Part shown: one piece after another, positions 1 to 11,999 of the stretch | How the letters are laid out: every line of letters begins with the position of its first letter | Position numbering within the stretch: position 1 is the stretch's first letter | NCBI GenBank assembly: GCA_034190875.2 | Contig: CM067354.1 | Location: forward strand, 46,334,245 to 46,398,244 | Reading direction: 5' to 3' | DNA length: 64,000 bases | From: Urechis unicinctus | Lineage: Eukaryota; Annelida; Polychaeta; Xenopneusta; Urechidae | Notes under the pieces: generated by a model | Seen by the model: only the letters and a program-made list of their open reading frames with translations | Databases searched by the model: none | What the model was told of the DNA's origin: nothing | Position numbers and translations under genes: made by a program

Positions 1-977
1 TGATACAAGAGGTTGTGTAGAGGCGTCTGTGACACTGCGTATTTAAAGACAGCAAGTTTAAATTAGCAAAACATCTGACTGTGTAGGTGACTAACCTTTG
101 TAGGGGCAACAAACTTGTGTAACTGGCCGGAAGTACTTACATATCTAGTTGTATGTCTTACTTAATCACCTAGTGTTTATTTCTACTCGTAACCATACAT
201 TGTCAGACCTTAATGCAGAATAGCAGTCAAAAGACTGTCGATTATCTTTCGTCTATGCTAATATATAGCTGAGATTGTAAGCATTAGAACGTGTGTTACG
301 ACACTGTTGCAGATGCATCACGTCACCTAACGCAACTCGTAAAGAAAAATATCAGTGACATGCCGCATGTATAACCTTGCTCTCTTGACAGTCAATCCAG
401 GTTGCTGCTCCTTTTAAGAATCGAATATATCATTGTATCTCTCATTACGACTAGGCTCATTTCCTACCGCAAGGGAATTACATCATCACCATAGTTTCGC
501 ACCTTATTCGGACCAAATGGATTTTTATGAATTGATTAATACTTGAAGGAGGAAGCTTTGGTGATGCTAATCAATCAGTCATCCTTTTGCATAGAAACAA
601 CCTTCATATGGGCCTAGCATAATAAAGATTGTGCAATATACTGTGAATTGTGGATACTGAATGGGCAATTCCGCTGTCGATGATGTGTCATGCAACGCAG
701 TGGACCAGCTATAAATACTGATATAGCTGTCTGGAATGATCAAACTGACGTCACTAGTCGCCCTAATGGAGCTTATTTATTTTCCAAATAAAACATGTAT
801 TTCGGTCAGCGTTCCACCACATCAATATATGAGAAAAATAGTACAAAGGCCTACATTTACAAACAACACGAGGCAGATGTTCGGGTATGCTATTTAACGG
901 CAAGAGAATGAACAAGCTAATGCTATCGAAACTAATATAAGTAGTGATGCTAAAACGTATCTAAACCTATCTATCCT
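1..977. other. no recognisable feature
   Basis: AT-rich sequence with no reading frame of note, no simple-sequence array and no match that I noticed to other parts of the window. Confidence 0.5.
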
Positions 978-1455
978 AATGTAACTACGAAAACTGACTG
1001 ATGAGATATTTGCCAAAAGGAAAACCTGACTTCAAAAATGCATTCAATAACTTGAAAGTGTGACTCTCATCATTTGATGTATTGAACGGCTTTGTGAGAA
1101 AAAATAATGCATATATTACGAATAAGCACGGGATTATTTGATGCAAGAATGCGCTGTAGTTTACCCAGAGCGATGTCGATTAGTATGTGAATGAATATGC
1201 ATGCTTACATCACAAAACGAAACAGCACATCCCAGCCCGGAATTCTGTCCTGTTAAATGCAATTAAATCATTTATTCGTGCTGTTCCAGTAAGATATGTA
1301 AACACCGCTAAAAATGTTTAGCATTGTATGTAAGCTACAAACTTGAAGCAAAGAGTGGTTAGTGCTGCATACATGTCAGGTAGTGCTTGGTATTAAATGT
1401 TTTCTAGCCGACATACCATGCACATTATGCATGGCTCTCTCTCTGATTGTATCTG
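978..1455 (+). repeat. left arm of 0.5-kb imperfect inverted repeat
   Basis: This segment matches the reverse complement of 2010-2530. Anchors I aligned include the block around 1044-1070 against 2458-2484, the run from about 1285 to 1440 (containing AGATATGTAAACACCGCTAA) against the sequence around 2160, and GGCTCTCTCTCT at about 1432 against AGAGAGAGCC at about 2030. The arms carry many substitutions and indels, so this is an old structure. It could be a small foldback element or a local inverted duplication. I see no coding sequence in it. Confidence 0.75.
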
Positions 1456-2009
1456 CACAGCTTTTGGGTTTTAACTTAAAGTATCGACCAATTTACATGT
1501 GAGGTACGTTGATGCATAGCACACGGACTGATACACCACGCAGCCTAACACGTTAATAGGCGAACGCGTTGGTCAATGATCTTATATTTGTAGAATGGTG
1601 ATATAAAACCTGGAGCCTTCAATAATCGAAGAAGGGACATATTTGTGGGGTACATATCGGTTGCAAGAGAACCAACCCTCTGTTAAGGTTCTGTAACTAC
1701 ATACAAATCCATTCCCTAGAAAGCTATGCTGATAACAGCGCAATGACTGTTCAGAGATAGTCACGGAACTTACAGAAGGTGTTTGAGAGAAAGCAGACCA
1801 GGAATACATTAATATTTATACGCAGTACAGAGCTGCGATTGCCTCTGATTTGTTACTTAGACATCTTTATTGTCCGTTAGTGGGGGGAGAAAGCAAAACA
1901 AAGCTAGGACCCGCTGACCTGGTACGTTGGCATCACAAGTTATCGCTGCCTTTATAAAATTAAAAAGCAGCATTGTCATAACACATAGTGTTTTTACTAT
2001 GGTGTAATC
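1456..2009. other. spacer between inverted-repeat arms
   Basis: About 550 bases of AT-rich sequence lie between the two arms. Only short chance reading frames occur here and I see no domain, tandem repeat or similarity to other parts of the window. Confidence 0.5.
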
Positions 2010-2530
2010 TATATTTGATACATTAAGAGAGAGCCATGCTTGGTTTGTTGGGCACGTTGGCAAGAAACCATTAAATACCAAACACTGATTGACATTTATG
2101 GCGCTATAACCACTCTTTACTTCAAGGCTGGAGCCTACAAACCAGGCTCAACATTTTTAGCGGTGTTTACATATCTTGCTGGAACACGAATAAATGATTA
2201 ATTTCATTCAACAGGAGAGAATTCCAGGCTGCTGATTTGCAGCTATTTGTATGCCGCTACGTTTTGTGATGCAAGCATGCATAGTCATTACCAAGACACA
2301 TGCGTACCGACAGTTCTCTGTACACCACGGAGCATTCTTGCACCAAATAGTTCCGTGCATATTCGTAATAATTTCATTATTCCTCTTCACAGTGGAACGT
2401 GCTACAGTCTTCTGTGAATATTTAAGATCGTAGCCATTAAATCAGTTGAGTTAACTGTTGAGAGCCACACTTTCAAGTTATTGACTCCCCTTGACAAATA
2501 TTCCATCAATAATTGTTAGTGGTTAATTTA
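2010..2530 (-). repeat. right arm of 0.5-kb imperfect inverted repeat
   Basis: This is the reverse complement partner of 978-1455. Its outer edge abuts the 3' end of the LINE fragment that starts at about 2531. Either the inverted repeat or the LINE may have inserted next to the other. Both arms are non-coding. Confidence 0.75.
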
Positions 2531-2534
2531 GAGA

Positions 2535-2800
2535 CGTAGAATATAGCCTTGGGTATTCTATTGCCCTCCTTACGCACTACATGACCTGACCAGCGTAGAT
2601 GAGCCTTCATAAGGAGTGCCTCAATCCCAGTGACGCCACACCTCTCCAGTACCTCAGTGTCAGGTACACGATCCTTCCACGTGATGCCGCAGATATTTCT
2701 TAGACATCAAAAGTGGAACTGGTCCAGCCTTCTCACGTGCTGCCGTTTCCACGTCCACGACTCGCTTCCGTACAGCAGCGAGGTTAGCAAAGCAGCACTG
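2535..2800 (-). pseudogene. LINE C-terminal (post-RT) fragment, copy A
   Basis: Minus-strand translation gives LTSLLYGSESWTWKRQHVRR, then LDQFHFRCLRNICGITWKDR, then a region ending GHVVRKEGNRIPKA. This is the familiar LLYGSExW block found downstream of the RT domain in many animal LINEs. It is present in copy A only, because the homology with copy B ends at about 2795. Confidence 0.8.
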
Positions 2801-2804
2801 TTGG

Positions 2805-3134
2805 TTAGTAAGCAGACTGACTTTCCGGTGGGAGGTGGTCTATGTGCTTGGTAAGGCGGTTGATGATCAACCGTGCGAGGATCTTGCTTGTGATGCACAG
2901 TAGGGATAAGCCGCGGTAGTTGTCACATAACCGGCGATCTCCTATGTTCATGTAGAGATGGATGATGGTGCCAAGTATTGATAAACATTTTCCTCTTCCC
3001 AGATAATCCTGAAAAGTCTCGTCAGTTCCGCAACCATAGTGTTTCCGCCATTTTCTTGAACACCTCCGGCGGGATTTCGTCTTCTCCTCATGCTTTTCCA
3101 CTCGACATTTGCCTGATTGCTTTTGTTGTTTCAA
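2805..3134 (-). pseudogene. LINE reverse transcriptase fingers fragment, copy A
   Basis: The frame includes IIHLYMNIGDRRLCDNYRG, then LLCITSKILARLIINRL, then LPPESQSAY. This corresponds to RT motifs 1-2A (the NYRGISLL block) and the ESQxGF block of motif 2. A stop follows at once, and the next recognisable LINE sequence is the post-RT region, so the palm with the FADD/YADD catalytic motif is lost. Confidence 0.85.
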
Positions 3135-3642
3135 CGACTGTTGGTACGATGTTGAAGTCGTCGTTCACTGGACACTGAGGATCATTAGCGACGACGTCGT
3201 CTGAGATCGTCGAGTGACGATTCAGCAGTTGGTCGAGGTGCTGTGATAAGCTGTGGCTCCTCGACTGGCCCTGCAGGTCGAACAGAGGGCCAGCTGCTCT
3301 CGAATGTGGTCCGTAGACTGCCTTGAGTCCCGCGAAGAGCGTCTTCATGTTCTTTGATTCGGCGGCTGCTTGCAGTTCCTCCGTCTTTTCTACCCACCAC
3401 TTGTTCTTCATGTCACGCAGCTTAGATTGAGCCGGCTGCTTTACCTGGTGGTAAAGGTTTTTTTTGGATTGCGACGTCTTCTCGTTCGCGTAATCAGTAT
3501 GGGCCGTGCGGAGACGATCAAGCAGTGGTTCCACTTGAGTATCGCTTTCGTCGAACCAGTCCTTGTGTTTGCGACCTGCATGGCCAATCGCATCCATGGC
3601 GGCTTTTCTTCCGGTGCTCCCAGTGGCTCGTCGTCGACCCAT
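3088..3642 (-). pseudogene. LINE linker and RT fingers fragment, copy A
   Basis: An open frame of 184 codons covers the region between endonuclease and reverse transcriptase. It includes HKDWFDESD, then the basic helix region around KLRDMKNKWWVEKTEEL, then KTLFAGLKAVYGP, then KAIRQMSSGKA, which is the entry into the RT fingers (normally followed by PGxDxIP). That sequence is resumed in the next frame as the RT piece at 3134-2812. The layout matches the inter-domain region common in animal LINE proteins annotated as endonuclease-reverse transcriptase. It is a remnant and not an independent gene. Confidence 0.75.
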
Positions 3643-4020
3643 GATCAGTGTTGCCGAAGTCGAGTTGTGCCATCGACATCGTGTGGCTTAGTCTTGCCCT
3701 CACTCCGCGGAAGAGATATTAGCTACGTTGAGCTTTTTCACCCACTGAATGCGTTGGCGCAGAGATTCCGCCTTGAAGGTGAATGATACTTTGCAGTGGA
3801 GCAGGGCGTGTCTGGCTGCGCGGGTGATGGTGAGGTCGTGCCAATCTCGTTAGCGGATGATGCTAAAATCTATCTGATGAAAGTGGCCAGATCGCGGGTG
3901 TCTCCATGTTGTTTTGAAGCTGTCCTTCTGTTGGTGATAACCAACTGCTTCTCTGCACATAGTAATAACAAGAGGATGCCATTCGAATTTTCCCCACCGA
4001 CTCCGTAGTGACCGACGGCT

Positions 4021-4266
4021 TTATCCCAGGCAGTGTGGTCGGCAACAACTGGGGCATTTGTCACCTAGCAGGAGCAGTTTGTCAGAGTATGAAGTGGCGT
4101 CAATAAAGCGACTGGGAGCCTCATTTAACTTCTCTTTTGTCTCGTCCGGGTATGTCATAGTCGGAGCATATGCACTGATGATGGTGCCTAAGCCGTCCTC
4201 CATCAATAGACGCATCGTCATGAGCCTGTCGCTGATTTCTTGAGGTAGTTTGTCCAGCAGCTTCAC
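4021..4266 (-). pseudogene. LINE endonuclease fragment, copy A
   Basis: The minus-strand frame shows ISDRLMTMRL, then SAYAPT, then LLLLGD, which are conserved parts of the APE-type endonuclease of LINE elements (EEP fold). The GDFNARVG motif seen in copy B is broken here: after GD the frame shifts, and the following endonuclease sequence (GHYGVGGENSNG, then VITNRRTASKQHGDTRDL) continues in another frame between 4064 and 3870. The first half of the endonuclease, including the catalytic Glu region, is missing upstream of 4266. Confidence 0.8.
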
Positions 4267-5456
4267 GTGTTTGAATGGATGATATATGGCAGGGGAAGAC
4301 TATACCAGTGATGGCAGGTCTTGACGTATTGAGATTGGCCTATGTGGACAAATGAAGCATCCAACCGGCACGGAACTGAAGAATTTTAATAGAATGAAGC
4401 GGTAGTCTTCTTTTCTCTCACTTACACTACCGCCTTTGAAAATAATGATGTTTCTTGACCCTGCCATAAGATATTCGTGGTAAGGCTAAGGATTACACAG
4501 GCGTGGTGCTATGTCAACTGATACATAACTTATACTGCCTCAGTTCAGTACGATTGCATAATAAAGCATCTTGCACATACCAGTTCTCTCACAGCCACTA
4601 CATAATTGTCAGCATTAGCAATTGATATCTGATATTATGAGCATGTGAGATGCATTAGTAATGGTGTAACAAGGCCCATTTGCGATGAATGCAATCAGAA
4701 AAAATTAATGAACAACAGGTTGCTCTTGCCATGACTTGCCGTATTATTCAGTTACTTCGTTAGGCTGCATAATCAATCGGCCAATGCGACGGACATACCT
4801 AACTGTTTGATTTACAAAGCAGTCACGGTTTTGCCTATTAAGCAGTCATAGAGATAGAAAATGCACAAGTCGACATGAACATATCACAGCACGTTATTGA
4901 ATAATATTACAGCCCTGGGATGATTAATAATTAACCGTAAAGAAAACGTTCTGCACATTGAGATTTAACTCGACGCTTGTTTACGGTAAACGTTTGACAT
5001 ATTATAAGCAATCCTGACAACCATATATGACTACTGGGGCCCCAACTTAATACCCCATGGTACATTTAGCATTGGACCTATACATTTTTCAGCAATCTGA
5101 TGAGAGTGGCGGATGGACCTATACCAGATTATTGCAGATATTATAAATACGAGTCAATGTCATATACATAGCGTCACTTTATTTTAGCGTCAGATTGGTC
5201 TGCAGCCTCTACCATAGATGTGGATGTAATGTGCCTATAACTGCATTTATGTACACAATTACATCAGTATTCTTGGCAAATAATGAGGCAAAGGGACCAA
5301 AGGAGAATTGGCGGAGTACCTTTTGCCGTTTTAGCATATTAAATTCATTTTGACGTGAACAATTATGGAGATTAACCAAAACGAAAGATCCGAAGAATTG
5401 ACCTTAACCGAGGTTACATACACACAAAAGACATCGACACTAGTTTTAAAAACCAC

Positions 5457-5720
5457 CTAATGAAACCCTTAAGCTTGCAAGTACAGCTATTTTATGTATC
5501 TTGCCAATTAAATTAACTCCTGACCTCTAAATGTATACGTTACCGGATTTTCTACTCCTTAATTCTAGAGGTGTTTGTTCACTGGCCACTACTAATGGAG
5601 ATATTCTCGTCCCCAACTCTTCCGTTCAAGACCCAACTTAAGTGTTACTGCCTCATTCACGATTGAATTGACCGATTTGTTTCTTGGGGCGCTTTCATGA
5701 TGAGAATTCGGCGTAGTACT
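5457..5720. repeat. segment present only in copy A of the duplicated unit
   Basis: Copy B goes directly from an A-rich stretch ending AAACCTAAG (about 22699) to CACTCCTAACCCAAGCGCC, whereas copy A has about 260 extra bases between the equivalent points. I see no clear target-site duplication or terminal inverted repeats, so a deletion in B is as likely as an insertion in A. Confidence 0.6.
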
Positions 5721-7336
5721 CCTAACCCAAGCGCCATTATCGGGCTGTCACGGCAATCCTGATGAGCTAAGTCTGTTTTTTTATCAATTGATGAAGCATA
5801 TAAACACAACATTAAAACTTGGAAATAGCATTAAAATTGGGTTGCATCAATTCCCTGGATGTGTATAAAGTGCATCTGTTCTGGACCACAAGATTTGATA
5901 ATAAAAAATGTCGATGATTACTTTTCGACAAATCAGGTGCAAATGATCGAATAAATAGTCAGGTAAACTGCCAAACTATTGGTACTAGCAAATCAGGTGC
6001 AGCAATCGAAGATAGTTACGTGTCCAATAGCCAGTTTGCTGGTCGTAATGCAGCGTGTAATTAACGGACAGCTTCGTTTGTTTTTGGTTATGTACTTTGT
6101 GCGTAATGAGGCCTAACAAAGATGAACTCCATCACCTCAAAGCAAAAATACCCATGGCAAACACATGCGTTAACCTCTGTTATACGGAAAATATAACGCA
6201 GGCAAGGTGTATCCCTGCATCTCAGAGAACATACTATATGGCATTTGATATCGAACTCGCCAGCCGACTCTTTCATTGAAGGAGCGGCTGCTACAAATGA
6301 ATTACATCGCATGTCAGTTATTTGAAATTATCTCTTTAAATTATGTTTCCCTAACGTGCTTTTTCGTTCAGATGGCGCTCTTCATCTCTTTCGGCAATTC
6401 ATCTTAAAGCTTTGAAACCTTATCGTTGTATGCAACTTATAACATATGCATATGATACTTTTCGGATTAGCTATTCCAAAAAGATAATCAGAAGCTGTAT
6501 TTTGTAGTCTGCTGATATTGTTGCTGTAGGCATTTGATCATAGAAAATGTCTCTATAATACTAAAACGAACCAAGCTGCTGTAGGGTAATAGATTGGATT
6601 ACCTTTAGTCGCTTTAGCTCATGCAATCTGATTCTAAGAAGCAATATAGACTAAAGTACTGGTACATTCATAAACCTTTCAGTCTTTCTTTGACTAATTT
6701 TCAATAGTTAAAACAAAATCGGTAACTGGTTTAAGTTTATTTTGTGCGATTATAGGGCCTCAATGTCCTCGCGTACATTTTGAAAACACTTCAAATAACG
6801 TACAAGAAAATAATTCAACTTTTGAAATTCGTGAACCTAAATAAAATCACAGAGACGCAATCGAGTCTGACTAACTGAGATATATTTGTATGCGCTTGAT
6901 TCCGAAATAGAATTAGTGCCATTTAAACTCATAGCTCAGGAGGTCAGTTACATCAGTCAATAAATATTACAGTTAGACTAAATAATCATGCGTTTCCTGA
7001 TATTATGATGATTATTGTCAAGCAGCAGCAGCATTTTTGTGAACACTCACCATTAATAAAGAGTAGCATTATGAATCTTAATATCTGCCATGTTTTGCAT
7101 GCATAACCGTGTAAAACAGATCCGCCATTAGTTTGGACGAACTTTCTGCCGATGATATGAATGATAACAACAGGATCGCTAAATAATCCATCTCGTAACC
7201 TCAGAATAATCTGTATACAGCAATGGCTTACAAACTCCAGTGTTTGTGTATTTATAGCTGCGTCGCTTATAGGGTTTGATCGAAGGGGGTTGGGGTGTTG
7301 ATATGTGGCAAACGCGAACGAGTCGGGGGATTAGAG

Positions 7337-7629
7337 CCCCCCGGGGGGGGGGGGCACTTAAGTGTATAGAGGTAGTATATATGTGCCGCGCGACGGGGTA
7401 TGTTTTTTCGGCCTCTCGACTTGTACGACGGGTTTTTTGGCCTCATACTTGTACGACGGGGTATGTTTTTCAGGTTTAATGTGTACGACGGGTTATACAT
7501 TCGCATAATACCTTGTACGACGGGTATGCTTTTTGGACATTGTGACCTTGTACAACGGGTACGGGTTTTTTAGGTCCCGCGGCACACCCCTATCCAGAAT
7601 AAGGCCAAGTGCCCCCCCACCCGCCCCCC
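7337..7629. mobile_element. 0.3-kb terminal-inverted-repeat element with target-site duplication
   Basis: This is a GC-rich insertion present in copy A and absent from copy B. The ten bases GGGATTAGAG precede it (7327-7336) and follow it (7630-7639). Copy B has a single GGGATTAGA at about 24340, the empty site. The ends are inverted repeats of about 60 bp: a G run followed by GCACTT and then GTGCCGCG on the left, and the reverse complement of the right end reads a G-rich run, GCACTT, then TGTGCCGCG. Because both the ends and the duplication are G-rich, the true duplication could be 7 to 10 bp. A length near 8 would suit hAT-like and 9-10 Mutator-like elements, so the superfamily is open. It has no coding capacity. 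Confidence 0.85.
7389..7580. repeat. minisatellite inside the TIR element
   Basis: About six diverged tandem units of 28-35 bp share the core TTGTACGACGGGTATG followed by a T-run. Unit starts fall near 7389, 7421, 7449, 7480, 7513 and 7548. The array fills nearly the whole interior between the terminal inverted repeats. Confidence 0.8.
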
Positions 7630-8404
7630 GGGATTAGAGCGCTTTGACGGTCAGAGATTCGGCTTCATGGGCAAATGAAGTAACTAAATTGTTCGAAAAT
7701 GGAGCTTTCTATTTCCCCAAAAGCACTACCATTTGTGCCTCCTGACGACACTTCATGGAATAAGTGGCACTAACTTTGAGTAAATGAGTCATAACAAAGG
7801 CCAAGAGTTTAAGCCTCAAGAGACTCCAAATGGCACCGCCTCAACCAAGAGATATATATACAGGTAAGCCTCTTCCGTCATTCCTTGCCGGTATATTTGG
7901 ATGATATTGATGCAAATGCGTGGTTAGGGGCTCCTCACTAAGAATAGGTGGTGAAGTTGGACGATATGTTTGGATTGAATACTAATGCTACTGTTATGTC
8001 GCTGGAGGAAAGGCTGGCTGACCTTCGCCTTATGTGTACTTTCATAGAAATGTTAGCAGTGGTTGGTTACGCAACAGATACAGAGCGCGGCAGTTGCAAA
8101 ACTGGTAGCGGTCTGATCTTAGTTTCAGCATATTGAATGCAAGTCATCGCATATAGCAATCGAACAGCCAGTCAGTAAATATCACCGTAACCTAACTGAA
8201 TAAATTGATTGGTACTGTTCTATAATGGTTGGTGTTGCAATTAAAATGGAATCATTCCCCAAAAATACCTCGCCTAGGCTAACTGCTTTCAACATTGGGA
8301 TGCATTGGTGCTATGTACTGAATAATACGAACAATTCATTGTCGATCGTTCCGTATTATCATATCATATCAACAATAGAGCTTACAGCTATGCTTCGAGG
8401 GCTC

Positions 8405-8820
8405 ACCAACGAGTTTATAGCTACGCTCAGAGAGCTCACTTCGATTGGCTCTGCGGTGATCGCTTCCCTCATTGTAAAGCATTGACACAAACCGTGACAC
8501 AAACAAAAAGACGTGTGAATACTGGGCTGACGTCACTGCGATTGTTGAGAGCGTGAAAAATGTCTTTTTACAGAGCCTTGCCAAAACACGTCGCACAATA
8601 GGCGTATGAATAGCGAAAATAGCAAGTACGCTACCACATAAATGTCAACATGATAAATTATGGAAAACAGTTCGTCTCTAAGAGCGTCCGCGCAGTTTAC
8701 GATCCCCGATTTAGTATATCCGCACTATGTCCGCACTGTGGATGGTAGTTTAGATTATCAATAAATGTCTGGAGCGAGAAAACTGACCTAGGGTCGATAT
8801 AACATTTTTCACATGTCAGG
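8405..8820. other. copy-specific block near the right end of unit A
   Basis: Flanking sequence on both sides matches copy B: GAGGGCTCAC on the left, and TGTGCTCCTTTATGGAGAC against TGCTCCTTTATTGAGAC on the right. The interior, about 415 bp here and about 250 bp at 25125-25375, shows no similarity that I can see. The unit therefore carries an exchangeable internal block, or the two copies suffered different insertion and deletion events. Confidence 0.6.
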
Positions 8821-8899
8821 GGGATGTGCTCCTTTATGGAGACTACCAATCAATTTATCGTTATTGCTAAATCTTAGATAACGTTGTCTTAAGTACTCG

Positions 8900-9663
<764 letters not shown>

Positions 9664-11230
9664 TATGTGTTAGAGCCTTTGCCAAACTATTGCATATTCA
9701 TTAACCGTATACTTGGAGTTAATTGTATCTTGCTCTGTGGTACGATGCAGCACTCGATATATACATCAACTTAATAGCAGACTCAGTCTTGATAATAGAC
9801 GTGTCCTTGGTCGTTGTTGCATATTGTATTTAATCACGGTGAAGATAGGTCGAGGCTTTCTTCCCATATGTTCTACTCAAACCCATATCCAGGAGAATTG
9901 ACCTCAACAGAGATTGCCTATAATGACTCTATTTGCGGTCTTATGAAGGCACGTACCCGACAAAGATTCCCACGTTTATATTAAGAATTAATGGAAACCA
10001 AACCAGATCAGATAAATATTAATTGTAAGATATCAACAAATTGTAGTACTTGCCCATATGGTAAACGTTTCTTCCATAAAGCTGACATGTAGTATTAAGT
10101 AGTTGATCACCTGCGCCTGCTATCTATCCATCTATGTCGGCGTCGCGATTGTAATCCACGTTTTCAAATCTCGTCCCTGTCTCTTTTCTATATGTTACAA
10201 GCTCCCATTCGCAAGGTAACATTTCCTCATTCGCTGGATTAAGAGACCTGAAATATTAATATATTTGACAATAAAATAGATTCACTTGAGTGTTTTGTTC
10301 GATTTATTGAAGAGGCTATGTTTCCAAAACTTGAGGCAGTTCTATGGGAATCCTTTACAAACCATTGCCAATAGTCATGAACGCGCTTACACTTCGGTCA
10401 CAGTATGTCATGACGATTCTGTTAAGCTTAGCCTCATGAATGGAATATATCAAACAAATAATTTTATGGTTCACAGGTTCAACAGGAACACATACCCTGA
10501 AATTTCTAGGGTTGGGAAGGGTTGTTATAAGACATTCACTAAATACAGGGTCCTGCTTCCAAAGTGGATATCTCCGAGTGTAATGCTATGCGGGCACAAA
10601 ATGTCTTAGATTATTTTGCCATATTTAGGCCAACTGGGTGTACGTCAAAGATGTCCTTTGCCTTGTCGTAGGCAGTACGCGTGTAAACAATTCTATCTCT
10701 CTGTCATAAATCCAATGGACGAGTAGAGTAGGGTTAAATCGGTGTTGCAGCTTTGTTAGTGCTTCGGTAATCATGCATAGTACGTGTGATATATCGCACA
10801 GGGGCAGTAAGAAAAAGATCAATATCCGTACATCATGGACAGAGATCGCTGTTGCCAAAATATATAAGCATAAAGATGGGGTGATTTAGAAATTATTCAA
10901 GCGAAGATCAGTGCCTGACTTTTATCATAGCGATTGAATTTCCATGATGATGTTGTAACAACTGCATTTTGGTCATCCCATCACAAAGTAATGGTTTTTC
11001 GAAATAACAGGGAATTTTCTCACCTTGAATAACCTAATAAAATATACTCGTATCCAGAATACATCAACAGAAAAGCTATAATAAGCTACTTAAACATACT
11101 CTTGTCTGGAAATTATAAAAACAAAACTGTAGGTGATTATGGCTACTTGACCAAGATTATTCTATCTAACAGATTATATGAAAAGGACGAATGTTGTCGA
11201 CACACACATACATACGCACAAAAACACACA
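9664..11230. other. no recognisable feature
   Basis: AT-rich sequence. The longest frame (10286-10609, plus strand) has no start context, domain or compositional signal that I can support. I saw no match to another part of the window. Confidence 0.5.
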
Positions 11231-11329
11231 CAATAGCACACAAACTCATATATTTATAAAATCATTTATATATAAAAGAATATTATATATATGTGAAAAT
11301 ATATATACACACACATGCATATATATATA

Positions 11330-11387
<58 letters not shown>

Positions 11388-11640
11388 TATATATATATAT
11401 ATAAATTGAATATAATATATTTATATATATATATTTGCATATAAATAAATGCTGTATATATAAACATATATATATATATATATATATGTATCGATATATA
11501 TGTATACAAATATATAAAGATAGATCAACACATGTATATTTATATATATACACATATATATACATAATTATATCTACCTATATATGTATGCACATATTCA
11601 TGCATACATATACAGGTAGATATAATTATGTATATATAAA
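11231..11640. repeat. (TA)n-rich microsatellite
   Basis: A TA-dinucleotide array with CA-rich edges (ACACACA at about 11200 and 11308) and TATATGTA variants. It directly abuts the left side of the Harbinger element. Confidence 0.95.
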
Positions 11641-11999
11641 TTGAATACCGTTATAAACAAACATGAATTTCATCAGAAAACATTGTTCTTGCATCAGAAA
11701 TAGAAAGTGTCTTCTGCCGATCGCAAGAGTAATGTACACGGACGTTAGGCCATTTCCACATTTTGTGTTGCTAACACAGTAACTTAAGACCGGACGAAAA
11801 GTACAGCGGACATCACATATAATTATCGCAGGCTAGCATTTACAAATTTGCGCGTTAAGATAGCTGTTGTAGAAGACCTCATTCGGTTGTTAATACGTTC
11901 TTTCGGTGCTTACCACGTCCTGCCAGGTTCTGAACAGTGATCATGTATTAAATACGGGATTCAACTCCCTTATAACTTTATTTTATACCAACACTAGAT

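Larger units (their letters stand above)
2531..4290 (-). mobile_element. LINE (APE-type non-LTR retrotransposon) fragment, copy A
   Basis: Read on the minus strand, this segment carries pieces of a LINE polyprotein in the expected order. They are the C-terminal half of an AP-endonuclease domain (4266 to about 3860), a Lys/Arg-rich linker (about 3860 to 3180), the fingers part of a reverse transcriptase (3180 to 2812), and the post-RT C-terminal region (2800 to 2535). Frames change several times and stops interrupt them. The RT palm with its catalytic Asp motif is absent, because SQSA at about 2812 runs directly into the C-terminal LLYGSESW region at about 2770. The element is therefore 5'-truncated, internally deleted and incapable of transposition. 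Its clade (CR1, RTE, Jockey or a relative) is not resolved. It is the same as copy B at 20045-21520, which stops at the deletion junction. Confidence 0.85.
4291..8895. repeat. non-coding part of the duplicated LINE-containing unit, copy A
   Basis: About 4.6 kb on the 5' side of the LINE fragment has no credible reading frame. It matches 21521-25450 nearly base for base, by eye about 95% in most blocks. Shared landmarks are the AATCAGGTGCAAATGATCGA block at about 5930 and 22915, the block around 6120-6290 and 23107-23280, and the block around 7810-8130 and 24500-24850. It may be the rest of a larger non-autonomous element into which the LINE fragment was incorporated, an unusually long LINE 5' region, or part of a segmental duplication. 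The last frames (7948-8136 and 8225-8485) are interrupted or altered in copy B and are not genes. Confidence 0.8.

Noticed and set aside
7948..8485. Two frames of 62 and 86 codons in duplicated unit A as possible genes
   Set aside because: The matching positions in unit B carry an in-frame stop (about 24690) or diverge after a block change, with no protein-type conservation.
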